From positions 3,410,001 through 3,474,000 of the forward strand of contig NZ_CP023278.1 of the NCBI RefSeq assembly GCF_002896875.1: a DNA stretch of 64,000 nt, given 5' to 3'. How positions within the stretch are numbered: the first letter of the stretch is position 1; each line of letters begins with the position of its first letter. Source of the DNA: Nostoc sp. CENA543. Its GTDB lineage: Bacteria > Cyanobacteriota > Cyanobacteriia > Cyanobacteriales > Nostocaceae. The position numbers and the translations under genes were made by a program. A model generated the notes under the pieces. It saw only the letters and a program-made list of their open reading frames with translations, made no database searches and was not told the origin of the DNA. Below, piece after piece: positions 18,425 through 28,107 of this stretch.

Positions 18425-18934
18425 ATGAAATCAGTGCTGACATCTACCCATATTGCTATTCAAAAACCTAGAGAGGAAGATAGCTTTGCTATTACCTTGG
18501 CACCATTATCTATAGATGAAATCTATCATCAAGCCGATGATCCTGCTAATGGTGCTGTTGTAATTATGAGTGGGACGGTTCGCAATCAAACTGATGGTAA
18601 ACCAGTGATTGCACTGGAATACCAAGCGTATGAACCGATGGCCTTGCAAGTTTTTTATCAAATTGCAGCTGAGATTCGCCATCAATGGACTGATGTAAAT
18701 CGTGTAGTTATTCACCATCGCATCGGACGTTTGCAAATAGGAGAAATTAGCGTTTTAGTAGCAGTTGGTTGTCCGCATCGCAGTGAAGCTTTTGATGCTT
18801 GTCGCTATGCGATTGATACTCTAAAACACAATGCACCCATTTGGAAAAAGGAATGGTACAGTGCAGAAGATGGGAATTTATCTAGTACCTGGGTAAGTAT
18901 TGGAGCTTGTGAACAGTCAGGAGAAAACTGTTAA
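18425..18934 (+). CDS. moaE: Molybdopterin synthase catalytic subunit MoaE
   Basis: 169 residues with a 25-residue N-terminal extension relative to the core. Family motifs present: GAVVIMSGTVRNQTDGK, ALEYQAYEPMA, HHRIGRLQIGE, CPHRSEAFDACR and the active-site segment LKHNAPIWKKE with its catalytic lysines. It transfers sulfur carried on MoaD to precursor Z to make molybdopterin. No moaD is adjacent, so the partner must be elsewhere. Confidence 0.93.
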   Translation: MKSVLTSTHIAIQKPREEDSFAITLAPLSIDEIYHQADDPANGAVVIMSGTVRNQTDGKPVIALEYQAYEPMALQVFYQIAAEIRHQWTDVNRVVIHHRIGRLQIGEISVLVAVGCPHRSEAFDACRYAIDTLKHNAPIWKKEWYSAEDGNLSSTWVSIGACEQSGENC

Positions 18935-19016
18935 ATCAAGATGAGGAAAAAGTAACTTCCCTCATCTTAGTAGTATTCCATCCGATTGATTTTGGCTGGT
19001 TGCAGGTGTTCAGATT

Positions 19017-19042
19017 CCCGACTTTTTTAAAAAAAGTCGGGG
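19017..19042. terminator. Perfect 26-bp palindrome between convergent genes
   Basis: The left half is CCCGAC followed by seven T; the right half is its exact complement ending GTCGGG. It sits between moaE and the convergent protease gene and could end transcription from both sides. Related hairpins occur at 36293-36324 and 48540-48560, so it is also a dispersed repeat. Confidence 0.6.
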
Positions 19043-19104
19043 AGCTATGACTTGTCATAATTTGTGTGGTGGACTAGTAGTTATGCAAGTGCTGCGATTC
19101 TAGT

Positions 19105-20760
19105 TTAGTTTCTCACCATGACCAGTCCTGACTCTTTACCGTTGGTGTAGTAAGCACTACCAGCTACCACACCTCTTTCATGGTTGAGATGGCGGCCTAA
19201 AAGCTGACCATCCCCAGATTCTAAAGTTGATGCAGGATCTCCCAAAATAGCTGGAATGCGAATACTAATCTCATTGGGGTTCAGTTTACTGACTAAAGCT
19301 TGTGCTGGGTAATTTGTAGTCCCAACTTGGAATACGCCTGTAAGTCCTGAATATTGGCTTCTTTCTGTTAAAGAGAGGAAGCTATTATCCTGACGAGACA
19401 GTGTTAAATTGCCTTGAATGTTGTTGAATCGAGTATTCCAACTCGCCAGATAAGAACTAGGTTGAAGTGGCCTAGGAGTTTGAGACACAGATGCTAACAA
19501 ACCCTGCTTTTTAGCATACCCGCCATAACGGCTACCATCTGGGTCTTTGTGGCTACCAGCCATGATTGTACCGGAATTGTCCACCATCGTGTAAGAAAAT
19601 TCTCGGTCATTACCGATTTGATCCCAACGAGCATTAGGATTTCTACCATCGATGTAGAAGCGAATTGTCTGTCCAGTTACTAACCCATTCACCTTAAAGG
19701 CTTTGCCACTGGTATCGTAAAATGTACCGATTCTGCGGTCTGTAGTAGTTACCCCAGATTTGGCGAATATCCATTGGGAATAGCCGGGTAAATGGTAGAT
19801 ATCTAGAACACCTTTCCAACCATCAAAATTGATATCCCAGCGTCCGATAAATGCTACTTCATACCAACGTTGAGGAGGCTTAATTGCTTCGATATAACCA
19901 GCGTCATAACCATATTGAAGATAGTTATAAGCAATTTTGGTATATCCACCACCCCAACTATTTTTCACGAGGAAATAGTGTTTTGTGGGGTCGGGATCAC
20001 GTCGGTCATAACCGATAATCAACATGGAGTGTGCGCCATTGGGACAATTCGCTTGACCGGTACTACAAGGCCGCCAGATAGGATTTGCTGTATTAGCAAG
20101 TAATGTATCCCATACTACTTCTTTACCTTGAGCCAAGGCTGTCTCAATTTCTACAGCACTTCTAGGGTTGATTCTTTTGAAAGATTGTACTGAGTAATAT
20201 TTATCAGCATTAAGAGCGGCAGTAGGGAGAAAACGCGGGTCTAAGTTAATATCACTCATCCGTCGTTGTTTGTTCCAGAAGGAACTGTCCCAAGGATTGG
20301 CTAGGTGAGGATGATCTGCAACTGTGTAGTTGGTGGTGCGGTAAGGCATGAGATTTTCAGACGGGACTTTAAACCCTCTGGTGAGGTTTTCGATGTAACC
20401 TACACCACCACCCCCACCAAAAACACCTACTTGAGTTTCGCTACCATCTTCCCCCTTAGCTAGAATGTCACTCCAGTTGGGATGAAGCCAGAAGGTTTTG
20501 CCGATATGGTTGAGAAATTGTTCACTCAAATCCAGATCACCATAGCCTGCTCGTTTGTAGGCGGCTTCTAAAGCTGCGATCGCACCAAATGTAATACAGG
20601 TGTTACGGCTTCCCTGATTTTTAATACTTGTTTGATAAGGACTCAGGTCTACATAGTTGGGTCTAGTCTGTGCCAAACTAACTTTTGAAGCAATTATGGT
20701 ACTGGAACTAAGAGCAATAATTGTACCTAATACCACAGATTTAATTGATGGTTTAATCAT
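19105..20760 (-). CDS. Secreted papain-like (C1A) cysteine protease
   Basis: 551 residues with a signal peptide ending near KVSLAQ (residue 31). The peptidase domain shows the papain elements: oxyanion Gln49 and catalytic Cys55 (NQGSRNTCITFG), catalytic His in GAHSMLIIGYD, and Asn in VKNSWGGGY. The usual Trp after the Cys is replaced by Ile. The C-terminal 230 residues form a separate beta-rich domain (WDINFDGWKGVLDIYHLPGY and following) of unknown role. No pro-domain is evident between the signal peptide and the protease. It heads a group of three secreted-protein genes on this strand. Confidence 0.88.
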   Translation of the reverse strand: MIKPSIKSVVLGTIIALSSSTIIASKVSLAQTRPNYVDLSPYQTSIKNQGSRNTCITFGAIAALEAAYKRAGYGDLDLSEQFLNHIGKTFWLHPNWSDILAKGEDGSETQVGVFGGGGGVGYIENLTRGFKVPSENLMPYRTTNYTVADHPHLANPWDSSFWNKQRRMSDINLDPRFLPTAALNADKYYSVQSFKRINPRSAVEIETALAQGKEVVWDTLLANTANPIWRPCSTGQANCPNGAHSMLIIGYDRRDPDPTKHYFLVKNSWGGGYTKIAYNYLQYGYDAGYIEAIKPPQRWYEVAFIGRWDINFDGWKGVLDIYHLPGYSQWIFAKSGVTTTDRRIGTFYDTSGKAFKVNGLVTGQTIRFYIDGRNPNARWDQIGNDREFSYTMVDNSGTIMAGSHKDPDGSRYGGYAKKQGLLASVSQTPRPLQPSSYLASWNTRFNNIQGNLTLSRQDNSFLSLTERSQYSGLTGVFQVGTTNYPAQALVSKLNPNEISIRIPAILGDPASTLESGDGQLLGRHLNHERGVVAGSAYYTNGKESGLVMVRN

Positions 20761-20838
20761 GGCTTTTATTCCTAATTAATTCAGGTGATTTTTCAGGCGA
20801 AAATTTAACTCAAATTAGTGAGATGTTTCTTGATATAT

Positions 20839-21153
20839 TTATCGAGAATTGCGGGGATTAGGAGAAGCAGGAATCAATTGAGGCGATGGGTCTGGTTGTG
20901 GTTGGGGAATTCTAATTCCACGACCCTCTTGTGCGGCTCTAATTTTTTTCAGCCATGCTTCACATTGTTTTGGAGAACGTGAACCGCAGATGATGGTGTT
21001 GGGACGCAATATTTCGGGACGGACAGGAGTTGGGTAAATACGAATTGGTGGAGTTTGTGCAATTGCCGATGGTATAGCGATCGCCACCGAAGAAATAATA
21101 CTAACTAATGCTAGTAGAAGATTTTGTCCAGCACTCGAAGTGAAGTATTTCAT
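20839..21153 (-). CDS. Small secreted protein, unknown function
   Basis: 104 residues from the ATG at 21153, chosen because AAGGA precedes it and a signal peptide starts there (ending near AIPSAIAQ). An upstream in-frame start at 21189 would add 12 charged residues. The mature protein has two cysteines (TIICGSRSPKQCEAW) and a Pro-rich C-terminus (PQPQPDPSPQ). It lies 78 bp upstream of the papain-like protease gene and may be co-expressed with it. A protease inhibitor or chaperone role is speculation only. Confidence 0.65.
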   Translation of the reverse strand: MKYFTSSAGQNLLLALVSIISSVAIAIPSAIAQTPPIRIYPTPVRPEILRPNTIICGSRSPKQCEAWLKKIRAAQEGRGIRIPQPQPDPSPQLIPASPNPRNSR

Positions 21154-21384
21154 ATCTTTATCCTTGAATAATCGGTTAATTGGCTTCAATTACTACAACA
21201 AATCAGCAAGGAAAAATATTCCCATAACTTTGCAAATTAGCAAGTTATTTTTACCCTCGTCTGTAATAGTTAATTGGGATAATTAAGTAGAAAGACTTGA
21301 AAAAACGAACTATGTAATACCATTTCACGAAAAATCTGATACAGATGTAAACCCTAAAATCCTTGCTACATCTAAGTTTTTTAA

Positions 21385-21438
21385 TTGCGTTAGCGTAGCG
21401 GGACGTTAGTCCATTGCGAATTGCGAATTGTGAATTGG
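21385..21438 (+). repeat. GTTAGCG-family unit followed by TTGCGAA heptamers
   Basis: TTGCGTTAGCGTAGCGGGAC and GTTAGTCCA, then TTGCGAATTG-type units. Same unit as the tandem array at 36915-37086 and the copy at 58724-58783. Confidence 0.75.
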
Positions 21439-21463
21439 TATAAAGTAATGCAAAAATTGCATT

Positions 21464-21501
21464 TAGTTTGTAGTAAAGACTAAAGTTCTTACTACAAAAC
21501 T
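21464..21501. repeat. Inverted repeat, GTAGTAAGGACTT family, short copy 3
   Basis: AGTTTGTAGTAAAGACTAAA and TTCTTACTACAAAACT form one hairpin. It looks like an internally deleted version of the copies at 1025 and 1944. Confidence 0.65.
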
Positions 21502-21784
21502 TTAGTTATTTACACCGTTCTACTTAGTATTGTTTTGAGATTCTGCAATAGGATTTTAGTCCAAAATACCAAATTGGTATTATCCCAATATTGCAAAATT
21601 AAGCAACAGATAATTTATTCACCAAAGCTTGTAAAATATTACTTAACTTGCAATTAGAATTAAGGAATTGACAGAAAATAAATTATCCCATTTCTGCGAG
21701 AAGACATCGTGATTTTCCCCCTGCCCCCTGCCCCTCTGCCTACACAGTGATAGTATATTTTTTTAGTTGTAAGTCCCGAATTTC

Positions 21785-22696
21785 TCAGCGCAGGTTAATG
21801 GGATATTTCCTAAATGTATCTTTGCCAGTGAAACGTACCAGTGGTCGTCCCGTTCTATTAACAAGTTGTACCGCCGCAGAACAACTTTCAGGTGTCACAA
21901 CTCTGACTTTATCTACATTCCAGTTATCGTAACTTTCAAATGCGTTACGTGGAGAGCCATCGTGTTCTATTCTTAATGCAGCCAAGTCACCAACTTTTGT
22001 TCCTGATGGTAAAGGAATAGTTACTGTATTGGTGAAGTTATTTGGCCAATTTCTTCCCTGGTTAAGATTTACCTTTGACAGTGTTGTGCCATTCTGTAGT
22101 TTAATTACTCCGTAGGCTACAGAACCGCCTCGGAGGTCATCACCGCCAGTGGTAATGGCTACTTGCAAGGATGAAATAGGTGTATTTCTGGCTGAGGATG
22201 GGGCATTGAGGGTAATATCGTGAAATGTGTTGACTCCAGTCAAACGCACCAATGGCCGTCCAGATGTGTTTGCTAGTTGTACCCCAGCAGAACAGGTTCT
22301 AGGTGTAGCAACCTTGAGGGTATCAACATTCCAGTTATCGTAGCCATCAGGAAATCGTCGGGGCGCGCCATCATGTTCTAGGGTGAAAGAAACTAAATCC
22401 CCAAGTGTTGTACCTGTGGGTAAAGGTAGAGACACCCTGTAGGTGGAGTTGTTACCCCAGTTTCTACCACGATTTAGATTAACTTTTTCTGTCCTTCCAC
22501 CTCTTAATTCCACAATTCCGTACACAACAGAACCACCACGCAAATCATCACCACCAGTAGTAATGGTTACATCTAAAGCGGAAACCTCTGTTGTGGGAGA
22601 TTGAGCGATCGCACTAGACTGTTTTAGAGCCAAAACAGCAGTAGTGGGTACAAGTAAACTCAGAATTAGGCTTTTAAATCTAATATATTTGTTCAT
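21785..22696 (-). CDS. Secreted protein with two tandem copies of an unknown domain
   Basis: 303 residues with a signal peptide ending near SSAIAQ (residue 31) and a good AGGAGG site. Two repeats of about 130 residues follow, each with TTGGDDLRGGSV, KVNLN(R/Q)GRNW, LEHDG or IEHDGSPR, (Y)DNWNVD and a closing GRPLVR.TG segment. The repeats are clearly a duplication. Conserved Asp/Gly and Trp positions suggest a ligand-binding beta sandwich, but no family was recognised with confidence. Confidence 0.75.
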   Translation of the reverse strand: MNKYIRFKSLILSLLVPTTAVLALKQSSAIAQSPTTEVSALDVTITTGGDDLRGGSVVYGIVELRGGRTEKVNLNRGRNWGNNSTYRVSLPLPTGTTLGDLVSFTLEHDGAPRRFPDGYDNWNVDTLKVATPRTCSAGVQLANTSGRPLVRLTGVNTFHDITLNAPSSARNTPISSLQVAITTGGDDLRGGSVAYGVIKLQNGTTLSKVNLNQGRNWPNNFTNTVTIPLPSGTKVGDLAALRIEHDGSPRNAFESYDNWNVDKVRVVTPESCSAAVQLVNRTGRPLVRFTGKDTFRKYPINLR

Positions 22697-23043
22697 AACT
22701 ATTTCCTCCTACTTAACTTTCTGCAATCACGAGAGTTAATTGATTTTGTCCTCACTTTCAACAACAGATGAGGCTGAGAAAATATTCCGAAATTTGCTAA
22801 AAAATTTCTGCTCAACATCATAAAAAGGCTGCAAAGCAATACTCAATGAGCTTTTCGTCCCTCATGCAATCTCTAGCGGGTGCATAAAATCTCATCCCCA
22901 AACCTATATATCTAAGTGTTTTTGATCTGACAAATAGCAATTTCATTTGGTACAGAAGCATTAAGGATTAGTCTATTGAGTAATCTGCAATTGCTGTCCT
23001 CTTTTGTTCTGCTACCTTTTTTTGTAGTTGAGATAATATACTT
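22697..23043. other. Divergent intergenic region
   Basis: Shared upstream region of the secreted-protein gene (minus) and the sigma-like gene (plus). The AGGAGG site of the minus gene is at about 22706-22711. No repeat or clear operator seen. Confidence 0.5.
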
Positions 23044-23679
23044 ATGCAGTCAAAACCAATCGCAGATACCGTTACACATTTCATCATCGATGCCGAGTAT
23101 CAAGACGTAATCAGCAAGATTGCGCGCAAATATACTAGAGGCAGTTCTATGTCTTGGGAAGATGCGGCACAAACTGCAATGGTGAAAGTTTATGAAGCCG
23201 TGAAAGCTGGGAAGTTTCACCAAGGGGGAATGGCCGAATTTCAGCGTTGGGCTACAGTTGTGGCGCGATATGAGATTATTAACTATGTGAAAAAAGAACA
23301 GCTGCGTAACTACCAAAGTCTCGATGCTACTATCGCTGGTACAGATTTATTTTGGGTAGACACAATTGCTGATGATAGTAATTTATGGGATGCTGTTACC
23401 CGCGCCGATTTAATTATCCAAGCAAAACAAGCAATTATCAATCTAGATTCGCGGTATAGCGATCGCGGTTATCTCAAATTATGGCAGCTGATGGTTGCAG
23501 GGAAAAACCAAACCCAACAAGCGTCTGCACTAGGAATTAGTCAAGGGGAAGTTTCCAAGCGTTGGAAAGAATTAGTCGGACGTGTCGCAATGGAATTAGG
23601 ATTATTACAACCGGAAGCTATTAAACACGCACAAACTCAAACCAAAGTTACTCGCAGGCGTTCACAAGCCACATGGTAG
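23044..23679 (+). CDS. Sigma-70-family (ECF-like) RNA polymerase sigma factor
   Basis: 211 residues. Residues about 15-85 resemble sigma region 2 (SWEDAAQTAMVKVYEAV, AEFQRWATVVARYEIINYVKKE). Residues about 135-185 resemble region 4 with a helix-turn-helix (QTQQASALGISQGEVSKRWKELV). The two-domain layout fits a small ECF-like sigma; no anti-sigma gene is obvious next to it. The following genes are a DUF1822 protein and a CHAT protein on the same strand, so they may be its targets or partners. Confidence 0.8.
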   Translation: MQSKPIADTVTHFIIDAEYQDVISKIARKYTRGSSMSWEDAAQTAMVKVYEAVKAGKFHQGGMAEFQRWATVVARYEIINYVKKEQLRNYQSLDATIAGTDLFWVDTIADDSNLWDAVTRADLIIQAKQAIINLDSRYSDRGYLKLWQLMVAGKNQTQQASALGISQGEVSKRWKELVGRVAMELGLLQPEAIKHAQTQTKVTRRRSQATW

Positions 23680-23781
23680 TTTTTTCGCCAATTTGGAAGA
23701 ATTTATTATTTGTTGGCATAGAATAATCCACTTACTTGTTAACACAATTAACAACCCTTCAATATCGGGAAATTTTCACCT

Positions 23782-25155
23782 ATGCGTAGAGAATCTGAAA
23801 CATCTCAATCTGCTAATCTGCGAAAACCTTTAGCAGCACCACAACCTGGAGAAATCTGGGAAATCAGTCGTCACATACAATATTATGGTGAGTTTTGCCC
23901 CACTGCCGAAAATCAATTCTACTCTACCGCAGCTCAAAGCTTTTTACGGGGAGAAACTCCACCCCGCTACGTCATGATTATTACAGAACCGGAAGCAGAG
24001 ATTGTTTCTGTCATGGTGTTGTCTACCGAAACTAATTTTACTTCTGATATTAATTTATTAATTCCTGCTCAGATTTCTGGTTCAGCACAAGATTTATTAG
24101 CAGAAACTTGGCACGTACAACCGATGTTAGTTAGTAATTTATTACAGCCAGTTGGTCAAAGGTTATCAAGGAAGATTTACGATCTTTTACTAACAGTAGG
24201 AGACTATTATCATGGTTTAGTCGAGCTAAAATTAGAAAGTCATCATATTGAAAGCTTAGGTTTAAAATTAAACACTGCAACATCTTTAGACATCAATAAA
24301 ATAACGCTCTTTCACCAACAAGAACAAGCATGGAGTGATGTTTTAACAATACCTGTAGCAGCTTATTATACCTATATTAAAACTGTAAACTTTACCGATA
24401 AAATTCTCCAAGAGCAATTACACATAGAGCAAGAATTAGCAGAATTTGAGTCCCATGAACATAAATTTCTCAGTTCACTAGCTACAGCCTTAAATAAAAC
24501 CCATACTATTCTCAGTCGCTGGACACAAAATATTTTTGACCCCGAATGGCAAAATTCTTCTCAATTACCAAAATTTGCAGTTGCCACCCGCAGTGCTAGG
24601 GAATTACAACATTCTCCTCTAAACCCTAATGAAATTACGGCAATTATTCAGCAATTATCATCTACGAATAACGAAAAACAACGCCAGCGTGCAGCTAAAG
24701 ATTTAGGAGAGGTTGCTGTTGGTAATAGTGATGCAATTCAAGCCTTGGTGAATTTGTTACGCAGCACGGCTGATGATGAAACATTATGGATAGCGGTAGA
24801 AAGTTTGCGAAAACTTGATCCAGTAAATCCTGCTGCTGGTATCAGAAGAATTAAACTGATTGATTTAGGAGTGGAGATTGCAGGCAAAGATATAGCTTTA
24901 GCCGTGGCATTTTTACAAAAGATTGATGGTGATGTTAGCGTACTTTTACAAGTTTATCCCACAGGTAATCATAATTATTTACCACCTGATTTAAAACTGA
25001 TACTGCTGGATGATTCAGGTAATATATTGCGAGAAGTTACAGCTAGACGCGCTGACATTTATATCCAACTTAAGTTTAGCTGTGCAGTGGGAGAAAAATT
25101 TACTGTGCAAATAGCTTTAGATGAGACGAATTTTGGCGAAGATTTTATGATGTAA
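23782..25155 (+). CDS. DUF1822-family protein
   Basis: 457 residues. The C-terminal third (VALAVAFLQK-like stretch, LLQVYPTGNHNYLPPDLKL, ILLDDSGNILREVTARRADIYIQLKF) matches my memory of the cyanobacterial DUF1822 family. Residues about 285-345 look like two HEAT-type helical repeats (QRAAKDLGEVAVGNSDAIQA). The N-terminal part (GEIWEISRHIQYYGE) is of unknown fold. No signal or membrane segment. It lies 102 bp downstream of the sigma-like gene and 93 bp upstream of the CHAT gene. Function unknown; a regulatory link between them is plausible. Confidence 0.75.
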   Translation: MRRESETSQSANLRKPLAAPQPGEIWEISRHIQYYGEFCPTAENQFYSTAAQSFLRGETPPRYVMIITEPEAEIVSVMVLSTETNFTSDINLLIPAQISGSAQDLLAETWHVQPMLVSNLLQPVGQRLSRKIYDLLLTVGDYYHGLVELKLESHHIESLGLKLNTATSLDINKITLFHQQEQAWSDVLTIPVAAYYTYIKTVNFTDKILQEQLHIEQELAEFESHEHKFLSSLATALNKTHTILSRWTQNIFDPEWQNSSQLPKFAVATRSARELQHSPLNPNEITAIIQQLSSTNNEKQRQRAAKDLGEVAVGNSDAIQALVNLLRSTADDETLWIAVESLRKLDPVNPAAGIRRIKLIDLGVEIAGKDIALAVAFLQKIDGDVSVLLQVYPTGNHNYLPPDLKLILLDDSGNILREVTARRADIYIQLKFSCAVGEKFTVQIALDETNFGEDFMM

Positions 25156-25248
25156 TTTAACGAAAATATGTAGGTTATGGGAAAATTAATCGCAGACATA
25201 TTTTTTGTTAATTGCCAAAGCCATACCTACATATAAACATTTTAAATT

Positions 25249-28005
25249 ATGGCGTTAGTAACGTTTTTGAACTTTGCAGGTCAAAATCTTCAGGGTCGTG
25301 ACTTCAGTGGTCAAAACCTGACAAATGCAGACTTTAGTAACTCTGATATTCGCGGGGCAAATTTTACCAACGCTATTCTAAAAAATGCTAACTTTCAAAA
25401 TGCCAAAGCTGGTATTAAGAATGATTGGGCATTTTTCCTAGTCTTAGTGGCTTTTTTACTATCCATAATATCAGGAACTTTTTCAGGTTTCTCTGGCACT
25501 TATTTAATAACTTTTATATTGAGAACTGCTCCCGACATTAATATTTACCTATTTTTGGCATCATTCACCGCACTGGCACTTTTTTTTATTGTTAACATTT
25601 TTCGAGGGATCAGAGCAGCTTTAGTAACAGTTGTAATTATAAGTGCGATCGCAGGAGCTTGTTGTGGCATATTTGCTGGCACATTTCCTCAAGCAGTGGT
25701 GATTCCATTTGTCACTGGTTCTTTTATGATTGCGATTACGGTTGCTTTCCTCACGGGAGTTATAGCTTGTACTATTGCTGGCATAATTGCTATTTCCTTC
25801 ATCGCAACAATAGTTATTCTCAGTTTAATTGGCATTATTCCCGGCTCGCTGGTAGTAGCAAGAATGGCTGTGAGTATGGGACTTTTTACAGGAGATATTA
25901 CCAGTGCTTTTATTGAAAGTTTTCTTGGTGCTATTAGTGTCACGATTCTTGTGATGTTACTCAATAGTTATGTCGGTTGGCAAGCTCTAAATCTCCATGA
26001 AAAATACGACGTAATTATGAAGATTGCTGTTGCAGTAGTCAGCCTGCGCGGCACTTGTTTGAGAAATGCTGATATCAGTTCAGCTAATTTTGCTCACGCT
26101 ACTCTCCGCAATATAGACATCAGAAATGCAACTCTGACTCACTGCAACTTCTATGCTGCTAAACAACTTGATTATGCTTTGTTTGGGGAAACAATTTTAA
26201 AAAACCCAAAAGTCCGCAAGTTACTAATATCTAAAATCGGCGCGCATCAAGATTTTGTCGGTTGTAACCTGAAGGGTGCAAACCTGACAGATGCATATAT
26301 GAGTTATGCTAATTTTAGTGAAGCAGATATCAGCGAAGCTAATTTAGCAGGTGCAACTTTAGAGGGTGCAAATTTAACAAAAACTCAAGCCGTCAAAACG
26401 AATTTTCAGCAAGTAAATTTAACAGCAGCTTGTTTAGAGTCCTGGAATATAGACAACACAACTCAACTAGAAGAAGTGATTTGTGACTACGTTTATCTAT
26501 TAAATAATCAACAAGAACGTCGTCCTAGTAGTGGGGAATTTGCACCAGGGGAATTTACTAAATTATTTCAAGTCGTCATCAATACTGTTGATTTAATTTT
26601 TCGTAACGGCTTAGATTTACAAGCTTTATCTGCGGCTTTAGCAAAAGTGAAGATAGAAAATGAAGATATCCCTTTAACAATTAAAAGTATTGAAAACAAG
26701 GGAGATGGTGTTGTAGTTGTGCGGGTGGATGTACCAGAAACAACGAATAAAGCAAAAATTCATACTGAAGTTATGCAAAATTATCAATTGGCTCTGCAAC
26801 AGTTAGAAGCTAGATATCAGGCGGAATTAAAAAGTAAAGATGAACAGATTACCCTGTATCGCCAACATCAAGCAGATTTAAAAGAAATAATGCAAATGAT
26901 CGCTCCCCGTCCGCAACAATTGACACCAGGGAAGCTAGTAGTTTTAAAATTAGTGCAAGCTGATTTAAATACAGGATTTTCAGTTATCCTAGAGATTAGT
27001 TTAGAAGGCGATCGCCCATATTTTCAATCTCATGGACAATTACCTCCAGCCTCAGAATTATCCTTAGCTTACCATCAATGGCAAACTGCATATCGTCGCA
27101 GTTTACAGGGAAATGCACGCATCAAGTTTCCTGAAATGCAAGTTACTAATATTAGCCAACGAGAGTTATTTAAAGAATGCGATAAATTAGCCTATGCCGT
27201 CAAAAAACAGTTAAATTTATGGTTAAATTCAGAATTATTTCGTCCTGTTAAAGAGCAACTACTCGAAAAACTCAATCCCTCCGAATCAATTCGGATCATC
27301 TTGCAAACGGAAGATAACCTATTACGCCGCATACCCTGGCAAATTTGGGATTTTTTTGACCGATATCCTCAAGCAGAAATTGCTCTTGCTGCAACTAATT
27401 ATGAAAGAAAAGAAAAATACCAATCTGCAAAATCTCACATCAAAATATTAGCGATATTAGGAGACAGCACTGGTATTAATACGCAAAAAGATAAAATATT
27501 CCTCGAAAAATTACCTCATGCCGAAGTTCAGTTTTTGATAGAACCACAACGCCAATTACTCAATGATCAACTTTGGCTACAACCTTGGGATATTTTCTTT
27601 TTTGCTGGACACAGTTTTACTCAAATTGACCAAAAAGTTGGAAATTTTCACATTAATCAAAATGAGAGTTTAACTATTGCTGAGTTAAAAAATGCCCTCA
27701 CTAAAGCTATAGATAAAGGTCTCAGCCTAGCAATTTTTAATTCCTGCGATGGGTTAGGATTAGCAGCTAATTTTGCTGATTTGCATATCCCTCAAATGAT
27801 TGTGATGCGCGAACCAGTACCCGATAAAGTAGCACAAGAATTTTTAAAGAATTTTCTTACAGAATTTTCTAGTGGTAAACCTTTGTATCAATCAGTAAGG
27901 GAAGCACGCTTAAAATTACAAGGTTTAGAAGATGAGTTGCCTTGTGCAAGTTGGCTACCAGTAATTTGTCAAAATCCAGCAGAAATTCCTTTTACATGGT
28001 ATTAG
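25249..28005 (+). CDS. Membrane protein with pentapeptide repeats and a C-terminal CHAT protease domain
   Basis: 918 residues. Residues about 8-50 are pentapeptide repeats (QNLQGRDFSGQNLTNADFSN). About 60-245 is a bundle of roughly six hydrophobic segments. About 270-400 is a second pentapeptide block. About 520-545 is a short coiled coil. About 720-915 is a CHAT (caspase-like) domain with the catalytic pair His788 (FAGHS) and Cys833 (FNSCDG). The protein thus couples a membrane-embedded sensor or scaffold to a putative protease. It is third in the sigma/DUF1822 cluster. Confidence 0.85.
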   Translation: MALVTFLNFAGQNLQGRDFSGQNLTNADFSNSDIRGANFTNAILKNANFQNAKAGIKNDWAFFLVLVAFLLSIISGTFSGFSGTYLITFILRTAPDINIYLFLASFTALALFFIVNIFRGIRAALVTVVIISAIAGACCGIFAGTFPQAVVIPFVTGSFMIAITVAFLTGVIACTIAGIIAISFIATIVILSLIGIIPGSLVVARMAVSMGLFTGDITSAFIESFLGAISVTILVMLLNSYVGWQALNLHEKYDVIMKIAVAVVSLRGTCLRNADISSANFAHATLRNIDIRNATLTHCNFYAAKQLDYALFGETILKNPKVRKLLISKIGAHQDFVGCNLKGANLTDAYMSYANFSEADISEANLAGATLEGANLTKTQAVKTNFQQVNLTAACLESWNIDNTTQLEEVICDYVYLLNNQQERRPSSGEFAPGEFTKLFQVVINTVDLIFRNGLDLQALSAALAKVKIENEDIPLTIKSIENKGDGVVVVRVDVPETTNKAKIHTEVMQNYQLALQQLEARYQAELKSKDEQITLYRQHQADLKEIMQMIAPRPQQLTPGKLVVLKLVQADLNTGFSVILEISLEGDRPYFQSHGQLPPASELSLAYHQWQTAYRRSLQGNARIKFPEMQVTNISQRELFKECDKLAYAVKKQLNLWLNSELFRPVKEQLLEKLNPSESIRIILQTEDNLLRRIPWQIWDFFDRYPQAEIALAATNYERKEKYQSAKSHIKILAILGDSTGINTQKDKIFLEKLPHAEVQFLIEPQRQLLNDQLWLQPWDIFFFAGHSFTQIDQKVGNFHINQNESLTIAELKNALTKAIDKGLSLAIFNSCDGLGLAANFADLHIPQMIVMREPVPDKVAQEFLKNFLTEFSSGKPLYQSVREARLKLQGLEDELPCASWLPVICQNPAEIPFTWY

Positions 28006-28107
28006 TCACAGGATGTTTAGTTAAGTTGTGTATAGGGGAAGACTGAAAATAATCTTTCTATTCCATACTACAAAAGTAGGTTTTATATTTAATAAAGTTC
28101 ATGAAAT

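Larger units (their letters stand above)
21154..21784. other. Intergenic region with two repeat families
   Basis: Holds a GTTAGCG-family unit (about 21385-21438) and a short GTAGTAAGGACTT-family hairpin (21464-21501). The rest is AT-rich with no credible gene. Confidence 0.5.

Noticed and set aside
25689-25964. 91-codon minus-strand frame
   Set aside because: Antisense to the membrane region of the CHAT protein; hydrophobic codons on one strand commonly open such frames on the other.
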